This document shows positions 37,271-45,995 of a stretch of DNA of 64,000 bases, piece after piece; position 1 is the stretch's first letter, and every line of letters starts with the position of its first letter. Made by a program: the position numbers and the translations under genes. Source of the DNA: an uncultured Marinobacter sp. (lineage in GTDB: Bacteria; Pseudomonadota; Gammaproteobacteria; Pseudomonadales; Oleiphilaceae). Location: NCBI RefSeq assembly GCF_946886895.1, contig NZ_CAMPJO010000013.1:33143-97142 (forward strand), in the 5' to 3' direction. The notes under the pieces are model-generated. The model had not been told where the DNA came from. It did not search any database and saw nothing but the letters and a program-made list of their open reading frames with translations.

Positions 37271-37382
37271 GCGACGGCGAGGGAGGCTTTCCAAAACTGT
37301 GCGGAGCCATGGATGGCGGAGCCCAAGCGTCACATGGACGTGCCGCAAGGAGCGTGTTTTGGAAAGCCTCCCTCGCCGTTGC
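37271..37382 (+). repeat. Interspersed three-way-junction repeat, copy C
   Basis: Arms of 27 bp (37271-37297 and 37356-37382) pair with one mismatch. The 58 nt core is identical to that of copy E, but the arms are different in sequence. Core hairpins: GCCATGGATGGC and CACATGGACGTG. It lies 88 nt after the LysR gene and before the MFS gene. Confidence 0.85.
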
Positions 37383-37406
37383 TTACCCCCTAGCTATGGA
37401 TACCAC

Positions 37407-38627
37407 ATGCTTACTTTAACCAGTGCCTGGACAACCATACTTCTTGCTGCCGCCGTTGCCCTCGGGCCGCTGGCAACGGATATGTACCTGCCGGCACTGC
37501 CGCAGATCGGTTCGGACTTTGGTACTGGCACTGATCAAGTACAACTGACTCTGAGCCTGTATATGGTCGGCTTTGCCATAGCGCAGCTGATTTGCGGGCC
37601 GCTGGCAGACCGGTTCGGACGTAAACCCATCATGGTGGGCGGCTTTGTGCTCTTCGCCATCGCCAGTATTGGCTGCGCACTGGCCACCAATATCGAAACG
37701 CTGATTCTGTGCCGATTCCTGCAAGCGCTGGGTGGCTCGGCAGGCCCGGTTTTAGGCCGTGCTGCCATTCGGGATATTTATACCCCTCGTGAAGCCGCAA
37801 AAATCCTCGCTATCCTGGCCAGCATCATGGCCCTGGCGCCTGCGGTTGCACCAACCATTGGCGGGTTAATGACGGCCAGCCTGGGCTGGTCATCCGTATT
37901 CCTGGCACTGGGTGGCTATGCCCTGGTGATGGCCGTCGTTGTCGCTTTCGGCATTCCCGAACCCATGCGCCCTGAGCACCGCCAATCCCTGAAACCCGGC
38001 AGTCTGCTCCGGAACTATCTCTCGATCGCACGGGACATCAGCTTCCTGGGCTACGCCCTGACCAACGCCCTGATTTTCTCCGGCCTGTTTGCCTTCCTGT
38101 CCGGCTCGTCATTCGTACTCATCGACTTTTTGGGCGTACCAACGGAACAGTTCGGCCTCTACTTCGCCTGCATGGTTGCCGGCTATATTGTCGGCAACCT
38201 GTCTGCTGTTCGCCTGGGCAGCAAGCTGCTGCCGGACCAGATCCTGGTTCGCGGACTGTTGATTGCCCTGGCCGGCGGCGGCCTGATGGCCGGCCTGGCA
38301 CTGAGTGAGGTTTACAGTGTCTGGGCCGTCATCCTGCCCCAGGCCCTGTTCATGGCCGGCACCGGCATGGTCCTGCCCCAGACCATGGCCGGCGCCATGG
38401 CCAACTTCCCCACCATGGCCGGCTCCGCTTCCGCGCTGTTTGGCTTTACCCAGATGGCCGTCGCTGCTATCGCTGGCATGCTCGTCGGCCACCTGCACGA
38501 CGGTACCTCCCTGGTCATGGCCACCATCATCGCTGCCTGCGCCGCCTTGGCCATGGGCTGTTATCTGCTGCTGGTTCAGCGTTATCCTGCAAAAGGTTTC
38601 GAGCCACAACGCGCAACCGGCAGTTAA
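37407..38627 (+). CDS. Bcr/CflA-family MFS drug exporter
   Basis: A 406-residue 12-helix transporter with LGPLATDMYLPALPQIGSD at helix 1, typical of Bcr/CflA drug:H+ antiporters, and GPLADRFGRKP as the loop 2-3 motif. The frame is open upstream through repeat copy C, but ATG 37407 is where membrane-protein sequence begins. Substrate unknown. Confidence 0.87.
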   Translation: MLTLTSAWTTILLAAAVALGPLATDMYLPALPQIGSDFGTGTDQVQLTLSLYMVGFAIAQLICGPLADRFGRKPIMVGGFVLFAIASIGCALATNIETLILCRFLQALGGSAGPVLGRAAIRDIYTPREAAKILAILASIMALAPAVAPTIGGLMTASLGWSSVFLALGGYALVMAVVVAFGIPEPMRPEHRQSLKPGSLLRNYLSIARDISFLGYALTNALIFSGLFAFLSGSSFVLIDFLGVPTEQFGLYFACMVAGYIVGNLSAVRLGSKLLPDQILVRGLLIALAGGGLMAGLALSEVYSVWAVILPQALFMAGTGMVLPQTMAGAMANFPTMAGSASALFGFTQMAVAAIAGMLVGHLHDGTSLVMATIIAACAALAMGCYLLLVQRYPAKGFEPQRATGS

Positions 38628-38695
38628 GGAAAAATCATCCAAAGTGGTCTACACAGAGTACGTAAGACTCTAAACCAGACGACAAGGAGCACCCT

Positions 38696-39193
38696 ATGAG
38701 TAACGTAAACCTGGACGGCAATCCCATTGACGTGAGCGGCAAATTTCTCGAGACAGGCGACAACGCCCCACCCTTCACGCTGACCAACAGCGGCCTGGAA
38801 GAAGTGACACTCGATAACTGGGCCGGCAAACGCAAAATCCTGAACATCATTCCCAGCATCGACACCGGTGTCTGCGCCGCCTCCACCCGGAAATTCAACG
38901 AAAAAGCCGGCAGCCTGGACAACACCGTGGTACTCGTGGTTTCCGCCGACCTCCCCTTCGCCGCCGCGCGGTTCTGCGGCGCCGAAGGCCTGAAAAACGT
39001 CGAAACCCTCTCCACCTTCCGGAACTACAGCTTCCAGCAGGACTACGGCGTCGCCATCCAGGACGGCCCCCTCGCCGGTCTCTGCGCCCGGGCGGTGGTT
39101 GTGCTGGATGAGAACAACAAGGTTCTGCACAGCCAACTGGTCGACGAGATCAAGAACGAACCGGATTACGACGCAGCGCTTAGCGCGCTTTAA
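38696..39193 (+). CDS. tpx: Thiol peroxidase
   Basis: A 165-residue Tpx (atypical 2-Cys peroxiredoxin). Peroxidatic Cys60 in [12 protein letters not shown], resolving Cys94 in [10 protein letters not shown]. It reduces hydroperoxides using thioredoxin. AAGGAG precedes the ATG. Followed by repeat copy D 50 nt downstream. Confidence 0.95.
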   Translation: MSNVNLDGNPIDVSGKFLETGDNAPPFTLTNSGLEEVTLDNWAGKRKILNIIPSIDTGVCAASTRKFNEKAGSLDNTVVLVVSADLPFAAARFCGAEGLKNVETLSTFRNYSFQQDYGVAIQDGPLAGLCARAVVVLDENNKVLHSQLVDEIKNEPDYDAALSAL

Positions 39194-39242
39194 AACACTC
39201 GATCAGTAATCAGGCGCTGGCCGTAACGCCTGAGCTCGGGCG

Positions 39243-39347
39243 AAGCTGCTGGCGCGGCTTTCCAGGACTGTGCATTGCCAGGGATGGCAATGCCAAGCCC
39301 CCATGGATGGGTTCACGGCGTGTCCTGGAAAGCCGCGCCAGCAGCTT
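39243..39347 (+). repeat. Interspersed three-way-junction repeat, copy D
   Basis: Arms of 26 bp (39243-39268 and 39322-39347) pair perfectly. The core has a fully paired hairpin GCATTGCCA-GGGA-TGGCAATGC, differing in stem sequence from other copies, and a second hairpin CCCATGGATGGG. It lies between tpx and the MATE gene. Confidence 0.85.
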
Positions 39348-39422
39348 TGCTAACACCCAAACCAGAACCTGTTAGAATCCCCGCCCAAAGCCCGAACCCC
39401 AATCGAAGGCCCCAATCACCCC

Positions 39423-40760
39423 GTGCAAGCCACCGCCGAAAATCCATCACTGGCCCGCCAGCTCTACAGCATGACCTGGCCCATGCTGTTCGGGGTACTC
39501 TCCCTGATGACCTTCCAACTGGCCGACAGCGCCTTCGTGGGGCAGCTTGGACAGGCCCCGCTGGCGGCACTGGGCTTCACCCTGCCAATGCAGCAACTGA
39601 TCATCGGCCTTCAGGTAGGCCTGGGGATTGCCACCACGGCGATTGTTTCCCGCACATTGGGTGCCGGCGACGAAGTCCGGGCCTACCGACTTGGCGGCCT
39701 CATCATTACCGTGGGCGGAACACTGGTGTTCGTTATCTGTGTGGCCCTGTGGTTTCTGCAGAGCCACATCATGGCCGCCCTTGGCGCGGAAGAGACATTG
39801 CTGCCGCTGATCCGGCGCTACTGGGTGCCCTGGCTGATCGCGGCCTGGACCGGCGCCTTTCTGTACTTTGGCTACAGTATCTGCCGCTCCCATGGGGATA
39901 CCCGATTGCCGGGGTACATGATGGTGGCCACCAGCCTGACCAACATCGCTCTGGACCCGCTCTTTATTTTTACCTTTGGCTGGGGCTTACCCGGCGCCGC
40001 CTGGGCCACCGTGACATCGTTCGGTATTGGCTGTCTGGTGATCTATCCAAAGCTTCTGAAGCGTCACTGGGTCCGGTTTGACCTGCGTCAGCTTGCGCTC
40101 TGGCGGGCCCTGAAACAGCTCAACGCCATCATGGCCCCCGCCATGGTCAGTCAACTGATGCCGGCTGCTTCGGCCATGCTGGCAACGGCTCTTGTCGCCG
40201 GTTTTGGATCGGTAGCGGTCGCTGCCTGGGGCCTGGGCACCCGCCTGGAGTTTTTCTCCCTTGTGGTGGTGCTGGCCTTGACCATGTCGATGCCACCGAT
40301 GGTTGGCCGGCTGCTGGGCGCCGGGGATGTCGAACAGGTCCGCAGGCTGGTGCGAATCGCCGTCCGGTTCGTGGTGGTCTGGCAACTGGCCATTGGCCTG
40401 ACCTGGGTCGTGGCCTCGGGGCTGGTTTCCGAGTTGTTCTCAAGTGATAGCGAGGTGCAGGAGGTGCTGGCCGCTTACCTGGTGCGGGTGCCGCTCAGTT
40501 ACAGTGGTCTGGGCGTGTGCATGCTGATGGTGTCGGTGTGCAATGCCCTTGGGCTGGCCATGCGGGCGCTGCTGGTGTCCACTCTGCGGCTGTTTCTGTG
40601 CTTCCTGCCGTTGCTCTGGCTGGGCAGCCAGATCAATGGCCTCTTTGGTCTCATGAGCGGGGCACTGGTGGGCAATCTCCTGGCGGGCGCCATGGCGTAC
40701 AGCTTTTACCGGGCCGGCATGGCGCGGCTCCAGCAACAGCCGATGTCAACCGATGCGTGA
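39423..40760 (+). CDS. MATE-family efflux transporter
   Basis: A 445-residue 12-helix transporter: SMTWPMLFGVLSLMTFQLADSAFVGQLG at the start, and SICRSHGDTRLPGYMMV mid-protein, both characteristic of MATE/DinF proteins. It exports cationic compounds by Na+ or H+ antiport. The start is a GTG at 39423 with no strong ribosome site; another start may be used. Confidence 0.87.
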   Translation: MQATAENPSLARQLYSMTWPMLFGVLSLMTFQLADSAFVGQLGQAPLAALGFTLPMQQLIIGLQVGLGIATTAIVSRTLGAGDEVRAYRLGGLIITVGGTLVFVICVALWFLQSHIMAALGAEETLLPLIRRYWVPWLIAAWTGAFLYFGYSICRSHGDTRLPGYMMVATSLTNIALDPLFIFTFGWGLPGAAWATVTSFGIGCLVIYPKLLKRHWVRFDLRQLALWRALKQLNAIMAPAMVSQLMPAASAMLATALVAGFGSVAVAAWGLGTRLEFFSLVVVLALTMSMPPMVGRLLGAGDVEQVRRLVRIAVRFVVVWQLAIGLTWVVASGLVSELFSSDSEVQEVLAAYLVRVPLSYSGLGVCMLMVSVCNALGLAMRALLVSTLRLFLCFLPLLWLGSQINGLFGLMSGALVGNLLAGAMAYSFYRAGMARLQQQPMSTDA

Positions 40761-40870
40761 GCGGGAGGGGGCGTTTTGATTCGGGTTCGACTTTAGTGTT
40801 CATCTCAAGACCTTCTGCTTTAAATCGGTTATCTTGCTATTAAACCTCTGCGCTTCGCAGATTTGGTGAA

Positions 40871-40984
40871 GTGCCGGTGGGGAAGTCCTTTTCAAAACAC
40901 GCTCCTTGCGGCACGTCCATGTGACGCTTGGGCTCCGCCATCCATGGCTCCGCACAGTTTTGAAAAGGACTTCCCCACCGACAC
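40871..40984 (-). repeat. Interspersed three-way-junction repeat, copy E
   Basis: Arms of 28 bp (40871-40898 and 40957-40984) pair with one mismatch. Its core is in minus orientation and, over 58 nt, is identical to copy C. It lies between the MATE and Nudix-MBL genes. Confidence 0.85.
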
Positions 40985-41032
40985 CCATACTGTGCCAGCG
41001 CGCCGAATAACAAAAACTGCATTTGGAGTTTT

Positions 41033-42670
41033 ATGGATATCCGCCCTGCCGCCACACTGGTTTTAGCCCGCAACACTGCCGAAGGTATTGAGGTCCTGCT
41101 GCTGCAACGCACCTGGGATGCGGTGTTCATGCCCGGGTATTTTGTGTTTCCCGGTGGCGCTGTCGATGAGCAGGAAACTCGCGGGCGGGCGCATGCGCTT
41201 GGGCCCGGAGATGCCGAGGTCAGTCAGATCATGAGCGTTGATGAAGGTGGCGCCGATTACATGCTGGCGGCGGTTCGGGAGTGCTTTGAAGAGGCAGGGG
41301 TTCTGGTCGCTGTGGATGCGCAGGGAAACCTGGTTTCGGGGAATCACCCAGTGCACGGTGACCGGGAGTCAGTCTTTCACGGTGAGGGTTCTCTTGCTGA
41401 GGTGTGTGCGAAACACGGGTTGTCGATTCCACTGGACCGGTTGGCCTATCTGGGGCACTGGGTGACGCCGCCGGGGCCGCCGCGGCGGTTTGATACCCGT
41501 TTTTTTGTGACCACGGCACCGGAAGGCCAGGTAGCCAGTCATGACGGGGTGGAGACCATTGATCATATCTGGATTCGCCCGGAGCAGGCACTGGAGGACC
41601 ATCGCAATGGCCAGCGGTTGCTGGGCCTGCCTACGATCCGGACGTTGCGGGTGCTGAGTGATTTCGACACCACCGAGGCGCTGATGCGGTATGCCCATGC
41701 CAATCCGCCGGAGCCTCACCCGAGCCAGCCCTGGCCGGCGCTGAAGAAAGGTACGCCGGTGACGCTGGAGCCGGGGGCGCCGGCTTATGACGAAGCGACC
41801 AGGCTGGACCCGGAAGGCGAAGGCTCCACCCGGGCGGAGATTGTTCCCGGCGAACCGGTTGAAGTGGCGGCCGGGGTGATCCGGCTGACGGCCCCCAATC
41901 CCGGGATGATGACCGGGCCGGGCACCAATACCTATCTGCTGGGCCATGAGCGGTTTACCGTTCTGGATCCCGGCCCGGCCGACGAGTCGCACATTGAGCG
42001 GATTCTGGAGGTGACGGGTGGGGCGATTGACCAGGTTCTGGTTACGCACACCCACAAGGATCACTCACCGGCTGTTGCGGCTCTGAAGGAGCGCACGGGG
42101 TGCCGGGTTTATGGCTGGCCGGCACCGGAGGGCGCGAGTCAGGACCAGACATTCCGTGCCGATGACGAACCGGAGCACGGTGACCTGATTGTGACCGAAG
42201 CCGGGATTCTGAAGGTGCTGCATACCCCGGGCCACGCCTCGAATCATCTGTGCTATCTGCTGACCGACCAGGAGCTGCTGTTCTCCGGCGATCACATCAT
42301 GCAGGGCTCGACGGTGGTGATTAATCCGCCGGACGGGGACATGAAGGCCTATATTGAGTCGCTGTATGACCTTCTGGCCGAACCCATGCGCTGTATTGCA
42401 CCGGCCCACGGGTTTTTGATGGGGCAACCGGAAGCGGTCATCGATTTTCTGATCACCCACCGCCTGTCACGGGAACACAAGGTGGCCCGCGCACTGGAGG
42501 CGCTGGCGGCGGCGGATCTCAAGACGCTGACGGCAAAGGCCTATGATGACGTGCCGGCGGCCATTCACGGGCTGGCCGCACGCTCAGCCCTGGCCCATCT
42601 GTTGAAGCTTGAGGCTGAACACAGGGCGTTCCGGAAGGATGACCTGTGGCATGCCAGGGCAGACAGCTAG
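41033..42670 (+). CDS. Nudix hydrolase fused to a metallo-beta-lactamase domain
   Basis: A 545-residue two-domain protein. Residues 1-230 hold a Nudix domain, with FPGGAVDEQET and the helix AAVRECFEEAGVLV. Residues about 285-500 are a metallo-beta-lactamase fold of the LACTB2/ribonuclease Z-like type, with GPGTNTYLLG, THTHKDHSPA (HxHxDH), HTPGHASNH and SGDHIMQGST. A winged-helix-like tail follows. The fusion suggests removal of a nucleoside-diphosphate-linked or CoA group followed by hydrolysis, but the substrate is unknown. GGAG precedes the ATG. Confidence 0.85.
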   Translation: MDIRPAATLVLARNTAEGIEVLLLQRTWDAVFMPGYFVFPGGAVDEQETRGRAHALGPGDAEVSQIMSVDEGGADYMLAAVRECFEEAGVLVAVDAQGNLVSGNHPVHGDRESVFHGEGSLAEVCAKHGLSIPLDRLAYLGHWVTPPGPPRRFDTRFFVTTAPEGQVASHDGVETIDHIWIRPEQALEDHRNGQRLLGLPTIRTLRVLSDFDTTEALMRYAHANPPEPHPSQPWPALKKGTPVTLEPGAPAYDEATRLDPEGEGSTRAEIVPGEPVEVAAGVIRLTAPNPGMMTGPGTNTYLLGHERFTVLDPGPADESHIERILEVTGGAIDQVLVTHTHKDHSPAVAALKERTGCRVYGWPAPEGASQDQTFRADDEPEHGDLIVTEAGILKVLHTPGHASNHLCYLLTDQELLFSGDHIMQGSTVVINPPDGDMKAYIESLYDLLAEPMRCIAPAHGFLMGQPEAVIDFLITHRLSREHKVARALEALAAADLKTLTAKAYDDVPAAIHGLAARSALAHLLKLEAEHRAFRKDDLWHARADS

Positions 42671-42672
42671 CG

Positions 42673-42831
42673 CTATTTTTTCGCAATAATGTAGACGGCA
42701 TGCACGATCCCCGGGATATAACCCAGAATGGTCAGCAGGATATTGATCCAGAAGTGCTTGCCGATCCCCACCTGCAGGAACACGCCCAGTGGCGGTAACA
42801 GAATCGCAATCAGAATTCGCAAAAGATCCAT
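42673..42831 (-). CDS. YqaE/Pmp3-family membrane peptide
   Basis: A 52-residue peptide beginning MDLLRILIAILLPPLGVFLQ and ending GYIPGIVHAVYIIAKK. It has two hydrophobic helices and the LPPLGVFLQVG and GYIPGIVHA motifs of the Pmp3/UPF0057 family, which affects membrane potential and stress tolerance. AAGGAGAC lies 7 nt before the ATG. Convergent with the Nudix-MBL gene, whose stop is 2 nt away. Confidence 0.9.
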   Translation of the reverse strand: MDLLRILIAILLPPLGVFLQVGIGKHFWINILLTILGYIPGIVHAVYIIAKK

Positions 42832-43024
42832 ACTGTCAGTCTCCTTGTCAGCGTATAAATACCATTCACATGCAAAATAGCACGTTTAAAACCAGTTGAG
42901 CGGATACTGTCACCCAGTTTTGCCCAGGCTTCATGAAAGTGGCATTAAACCTTTGTCACGGCCGTATTCATGACCGCCGGGCACCCTCTATTCTTGAGCG
43001 CACATCGACGACCCGTGAGGATCT

Positions 43025-44422
43025 ATGCTGTTTCAGCGGCTGCACTACTCCATGTTCCTGCCTTTTTTGACCGGCCTGTTGCTCGCCGCTCAACCGGTTC
43101 CCGGATTGGCCGACCCACCGGCCGCCAGCGCTGGCAACGCGCCGGAGCCACGGGTGGCGGAGCTCGCTGAAGACGAGAGTGTGGAAGACGTCGAGCAGTC
43201 GGAGCCCTTGCAGTCTTCAACGGAGGAGAAGGCTTCCGAGCCGGCGCCGGAGCAGCCACCGGCAGCTTCGGCAACCACTAAGGAATCGCCCGGCGCACCC
43301 CGGAATGTGGCTCCGAACATCGATCTGAAGGAGGTGGCGCCGGCCCCCAGGGCGCAACCCGTTGAAACCGCCGATCCCGCAGCGGCTGAACCGGCCCCGG
43401 ACGCCACCGCCAGCCTGCCGTCGCCAGCGCAGGAAGGGAAACAGGAGCCCGATATCCGGCCCGGCGAGGTGTTCACTCTGCTCGGCAGTGACGTCATTCC
43501 GGGCACATCCACCCGGCTGGCCTGGGCGCCCGGGATCCAGATCGCCGGTTTATCCCAGCCCACTCCGGTGCTGGTGGTCAATGGCGTCAACGCCGGCCCG
43601 ACCCTGTGCCTGACCGGCGCGGTGCACGGGGATGAGCTCAACGGCATCGAAATCATCCGCCAGACGGTCTACGACCTGAATCCGGAGAAGCTGTCGGGCC
43701 GGGTGGTGGGTATCCCCATCGTCAATCTGCCGGGCTTCCAGCAGGGCAGCCGTTACCTGCCGGACCGGCGGGACCTGAACCGGCATTTTCCCGGCAGCCC
43801 GGACGGCAGTCTGGCGGATCGCATTGCCTACTCGCTGTTCGAGAACATCATCCGGCGCTGCGACATGCTGGTGGATATCCATACCGGCTCGCTGAAACGC
43901 ACCAATCTGCCCCAGTTGCGGGCGGATATGAACAATCCCGAGGTGGCGGAATTCACCCGGGGCTTTGACCGCATGGCCGTCGTTCACAGCACCGGCTCGC
44001 CCGGCATGTTGCGCAGTGCCGCGGTGGCCGCGGGTATTCGCACGGTTACCCTGGAAGCCGGGGAGTCCCACCGCATCCAGCAACACCAGATCAGCGCCGG
44101 GGTGAACAGCCTCACCAGTCTGATGGAAAAGCAGGGCATGATCTCCCGCATGTTTGTCTGGGGCGATCCGGAGCCGGTGTATTACGACTCCGCCTGGGTA
44201 CGCGCCAACCATGGCGGCATTCTGTTCAGCGAGGTGGACCTGGGCGCCACGGTCTCGAAGGGAGAGATTCTCGGTTACGTCTCGGATCCGATCACCAATG
44301 CCCAGCACCCGATACGCGCCACCAGTGATGGCCGCATCATTGGCATGGCGGTGGACCAGGTTGTCATGGCCGGTTTTGCGGCCTACCACATTGGTACGGA
44401 GGCAGAAGTGCCCGGAGAGTAG
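43025..44422 (+). CDS. Secreted succinylglutamate desuccinylase/aspartoacylase-like zinc hydrolase
   Basis: A 465-residue protein. A signal peptide (hydrophobic FLPFLTGLLLAA, cleavage near ADPP) is followed by about 115 residues rich in Ala, Pro and Glu, then an M14-type catalytic domain: GAVHGDELNG (zinc His and Glu), PDRRDLNRHFPGS, LVDIHTGSLKR (zinc His) and VTLEAGES. The C-terminal beta domain has ILGYVSDPI. The family normally deacylates amino acids in the cytosol; the leader suggests a periplasmic role here. Confidence 0.8.
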   Translation: MLFQRLHYSMFLPFLTGLLLAAQPVPGLADPPAASAGNAPEPRVAELAEDESVEDVEQSEPLQSSTEEKASEPAPEQPPAASATTKESPGAPRNVAPNIDLKEVAPAPRAQPVETADPAAAEPAPDATASLPSPAQEGKQEPDIRPGEVFTLLGSDVIPGTSTRLAWAPGIQIAGLSQPTPVLVVNGVNAGPTLCLTGAVHGDELNGIEIIRQTVYDLNPEKLSGRVVGIPIVNLPGFQQGSRYLPDRRDLNRHFPGSPDGSLADRIAYSLFENIIRRCDMLVDIHTGSLKRTNLPQLRADMNNPEVAEFTRGFDRMAVVHSTGSPGMLRSAAVAAGIRTVTLEAGESHRIQQHQISAGVNSLTSLMEKQGMISRMFVWGDPEPVYYDSAWVRANHGGILFSEVDLGATVSKGEILGYVSDPITNAQHPIRATSDGRIIGMAVDQVVMAGFAAYHIGTEAEVPGE

Positions 44423-44468
44423 TATCCTGTCGGTTTTGCGTGAACGCCCCCGGGTAACAGGAGCTGCT

Positions 44469-45428
44469 GTGTCGTCGGAAACCGGTTTTTCAAGATCTGC
44501 TGCGGTAGCGTACATCGGGCTGGTACTCACGCCACTGTTCTGGGCCGGTAACGCCGTGGTGGCCCGGGGCACGGTGGATGATATTCCTCCCCTGGCCATG
44601 TCGTTCTGGCGCTGGGTCATTGCACTGGCCGTCCTGCTCCCCATCGGCTTGCCCGGGATCTGGCGCCACCGGCGGGTGATCCGCCAGCACCTGGGGTCGA
44701 TGCTGGCGTTGGCCACCTTCAGTGTGGGCGCGTTCAACTCCCTGCTCTACATTGCCGCCACCACTACCACGGCCACCAATATTGCGCTGATCAACGCCAC
44801 CATTCCGATTTTTGTGGCCCTGCTGGCCTGGCTTCTGCTCGGTGACCGCACCCGACCGGTACAGGCCTTCGGTATTGCTCTGGCGGTGCTCGGCATACTC
44901 ACCGTGGTGGCCCGGGGTGACCTGGCGGTGCTGACCGGGCTACAGGCCCAGCCTGGCGACCTGATCATGGTGGCGGCCGTGTTCTCCTGGGGGCTGTTTT
45001 CAGTGCTGCTGCGCCGCCAGGCGGTACCACTGCCGGCCCTGACTTTTCTCACGGTCCAGATACTGCTGGGCACTCTGGTCATCCTGCCGTTTTTCCTGGC
45101 CGACCTGCTGTTTTTCTCCGGGGGCTTCGAGCTGACCCGCAACACCGCGCTGCCGTTACTGTATTTTGCCCTGTTCCCCGGCATTCTCGCCTACGCGTTC
45201 TGGAATCACGGCGTCTACCGCATCGGCCCCGCCAGAGCGGCGATTTTCATGTATCTCACACCGGTGTTCGCGTCGGTCCTGGCGAGCGTGTTCCTGGATG
45301 AGTCCCTCGGACGGTATCATATCCTCGGCGGCCTGCTGATCCTGGCCGGGCTGTTGCTGGCAACCCGGGCAGACCGTAAAGTACCCGATTACCAGACCGA
45401 CATCGCGGAGCACCGGACACCCCGCTGA
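44469..45428 (+). CDS. EamA/DMT-family transporter
   Basis: A 319-residue protein with ten hydrophobic segments in two EamA repeats (AGNAVVARG in the first, YRIGPARAAIFMYLTPVFA in the second). The start is GTG 44469, with AGGAG at 44459-44463; earlier in-frame codons overlap the preceding gene. Probable metabolite exporter, substrate unknown. Confidence 0.85.
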   Translation: MSSETGFSRSAAVAYIGLVLTPLFWAGNAVVARGTVDDIPPLAMSFWRWVIALAVLLPIGLPGIWRHRRVIRQHLGSMLALATFSVGAFNSLLYIAATTTTATNIALINATIPIFVALLAWLLLGDRTRPVQAFGIALAVLGILTVVARGDLAVLTGLQAQPGDLIMVAAVFSWGLFSVLLRRQAVPLPALTFLTVQILLGTLVILPFFLADLLFFSGGFELTRNTALPLLYFALFPGILAYAFWNHGVYRIGPARAAIFMYLTPVFASVLASVFLDESLGRYHILGGLLILAGLLLATRADRKVPDYQTDIAEHRTPR

Positions 45429-45449
45429 CACTGACACAAGGATCCTGCC

Positions 45450-45986
45450 ATGCTCGCCTGCGCAACGCGCCTGCCCCGTTACGGGTGGTCCTTCATCGCG
45501 GCCATCGCCCTTACCCTGATCTCAACCACGGTGGCCGCCACACCCTGCGATCCGGACAAGGCCAAATGGATTCCCAGCCGCTATTATCCGGCGGATTCGG
45601 TGGTGTTTTACCAAGGCCAGTGGTACCGGTCCCGGCAGGTTCAGGAGGGCAAGACCCCGGGCGTCGCCTTTGAATGGCAGGTCCTGGAGCAGCCCCCGCA
45701 GTGCCAGGCCGGCCGGTCTGACATGGCATTGGAGCCGGCGCCCGCCCACAATGGCACCCCATCTGCCAGTGGCAACGGTCGCGAAACGACCGCCCGGGGC
45801 GGGCGCCCGGCGTCACCCTGCCAGCCCGCCAGGCCCTGGAACTTCGCCGAGAGTTATACGGTCGGCAGCCTGGCCCGCCATGAAGGCCAGACCTGGCGAG
45901 CCATCCGCCCCAGCAACGGCGATATGCCGGGCGTGACACAGCCTCCGCACTGGCAACCGGTCGACAACCATTGCCCCCAGCCGTGA
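45450..45986 (+). CDS. Secreted protein with two carbohydrate-binding (CBM5/12-like) modules
   Basis: A 178-residue protein with a signal peptide (about 1-29). It has two copies of a short module: WIPSRYYPADSVVFYQGQWY and WNFAESYTVGSLARHEGQTW, each followed by a Pro-Gly and a final Trp. This pattern of aromatic residues matches chitin/cellulose-binding CBM5/12 modules. No catalytic domain is present. It may anchor to chitin or other polysaccharide on particles. Confidence 0.7.
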   Translation: MLACATRLPRYGWSFIAAIALTLISTTVAATPCDPDKAKWIPSRYYPADSVVFYQGQWYRSRQVQEGKTPGVAFEWQVLEQPPQCQAGRSDMALEPAPAHNGTPSASGNGRETTARGGRPASPCQPARPWNFAESYTVGSLARHEGQTWRAIRPSNGDMPGVTQPPHWQPVDNHCPQP

Positions 45987-45995
45987 CCCGGGGCT

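Noticed and set aside
37299..37406. N-terminal extension of the MFS gene starting inside repeat copy C
   Set aside because: The extension is encoded by the hairpin repeat (same peptide appears from other copies) and lacks a ribosome site; the membrane protein starts at 37407.
39275..40081. 268-residue plus-strand open frame beginning in repeat copy D
   Set aside because: It overlaps the MATE gene in another frame, and its composition (Pro, Arg, His, Gly) is that of a shadow frame.
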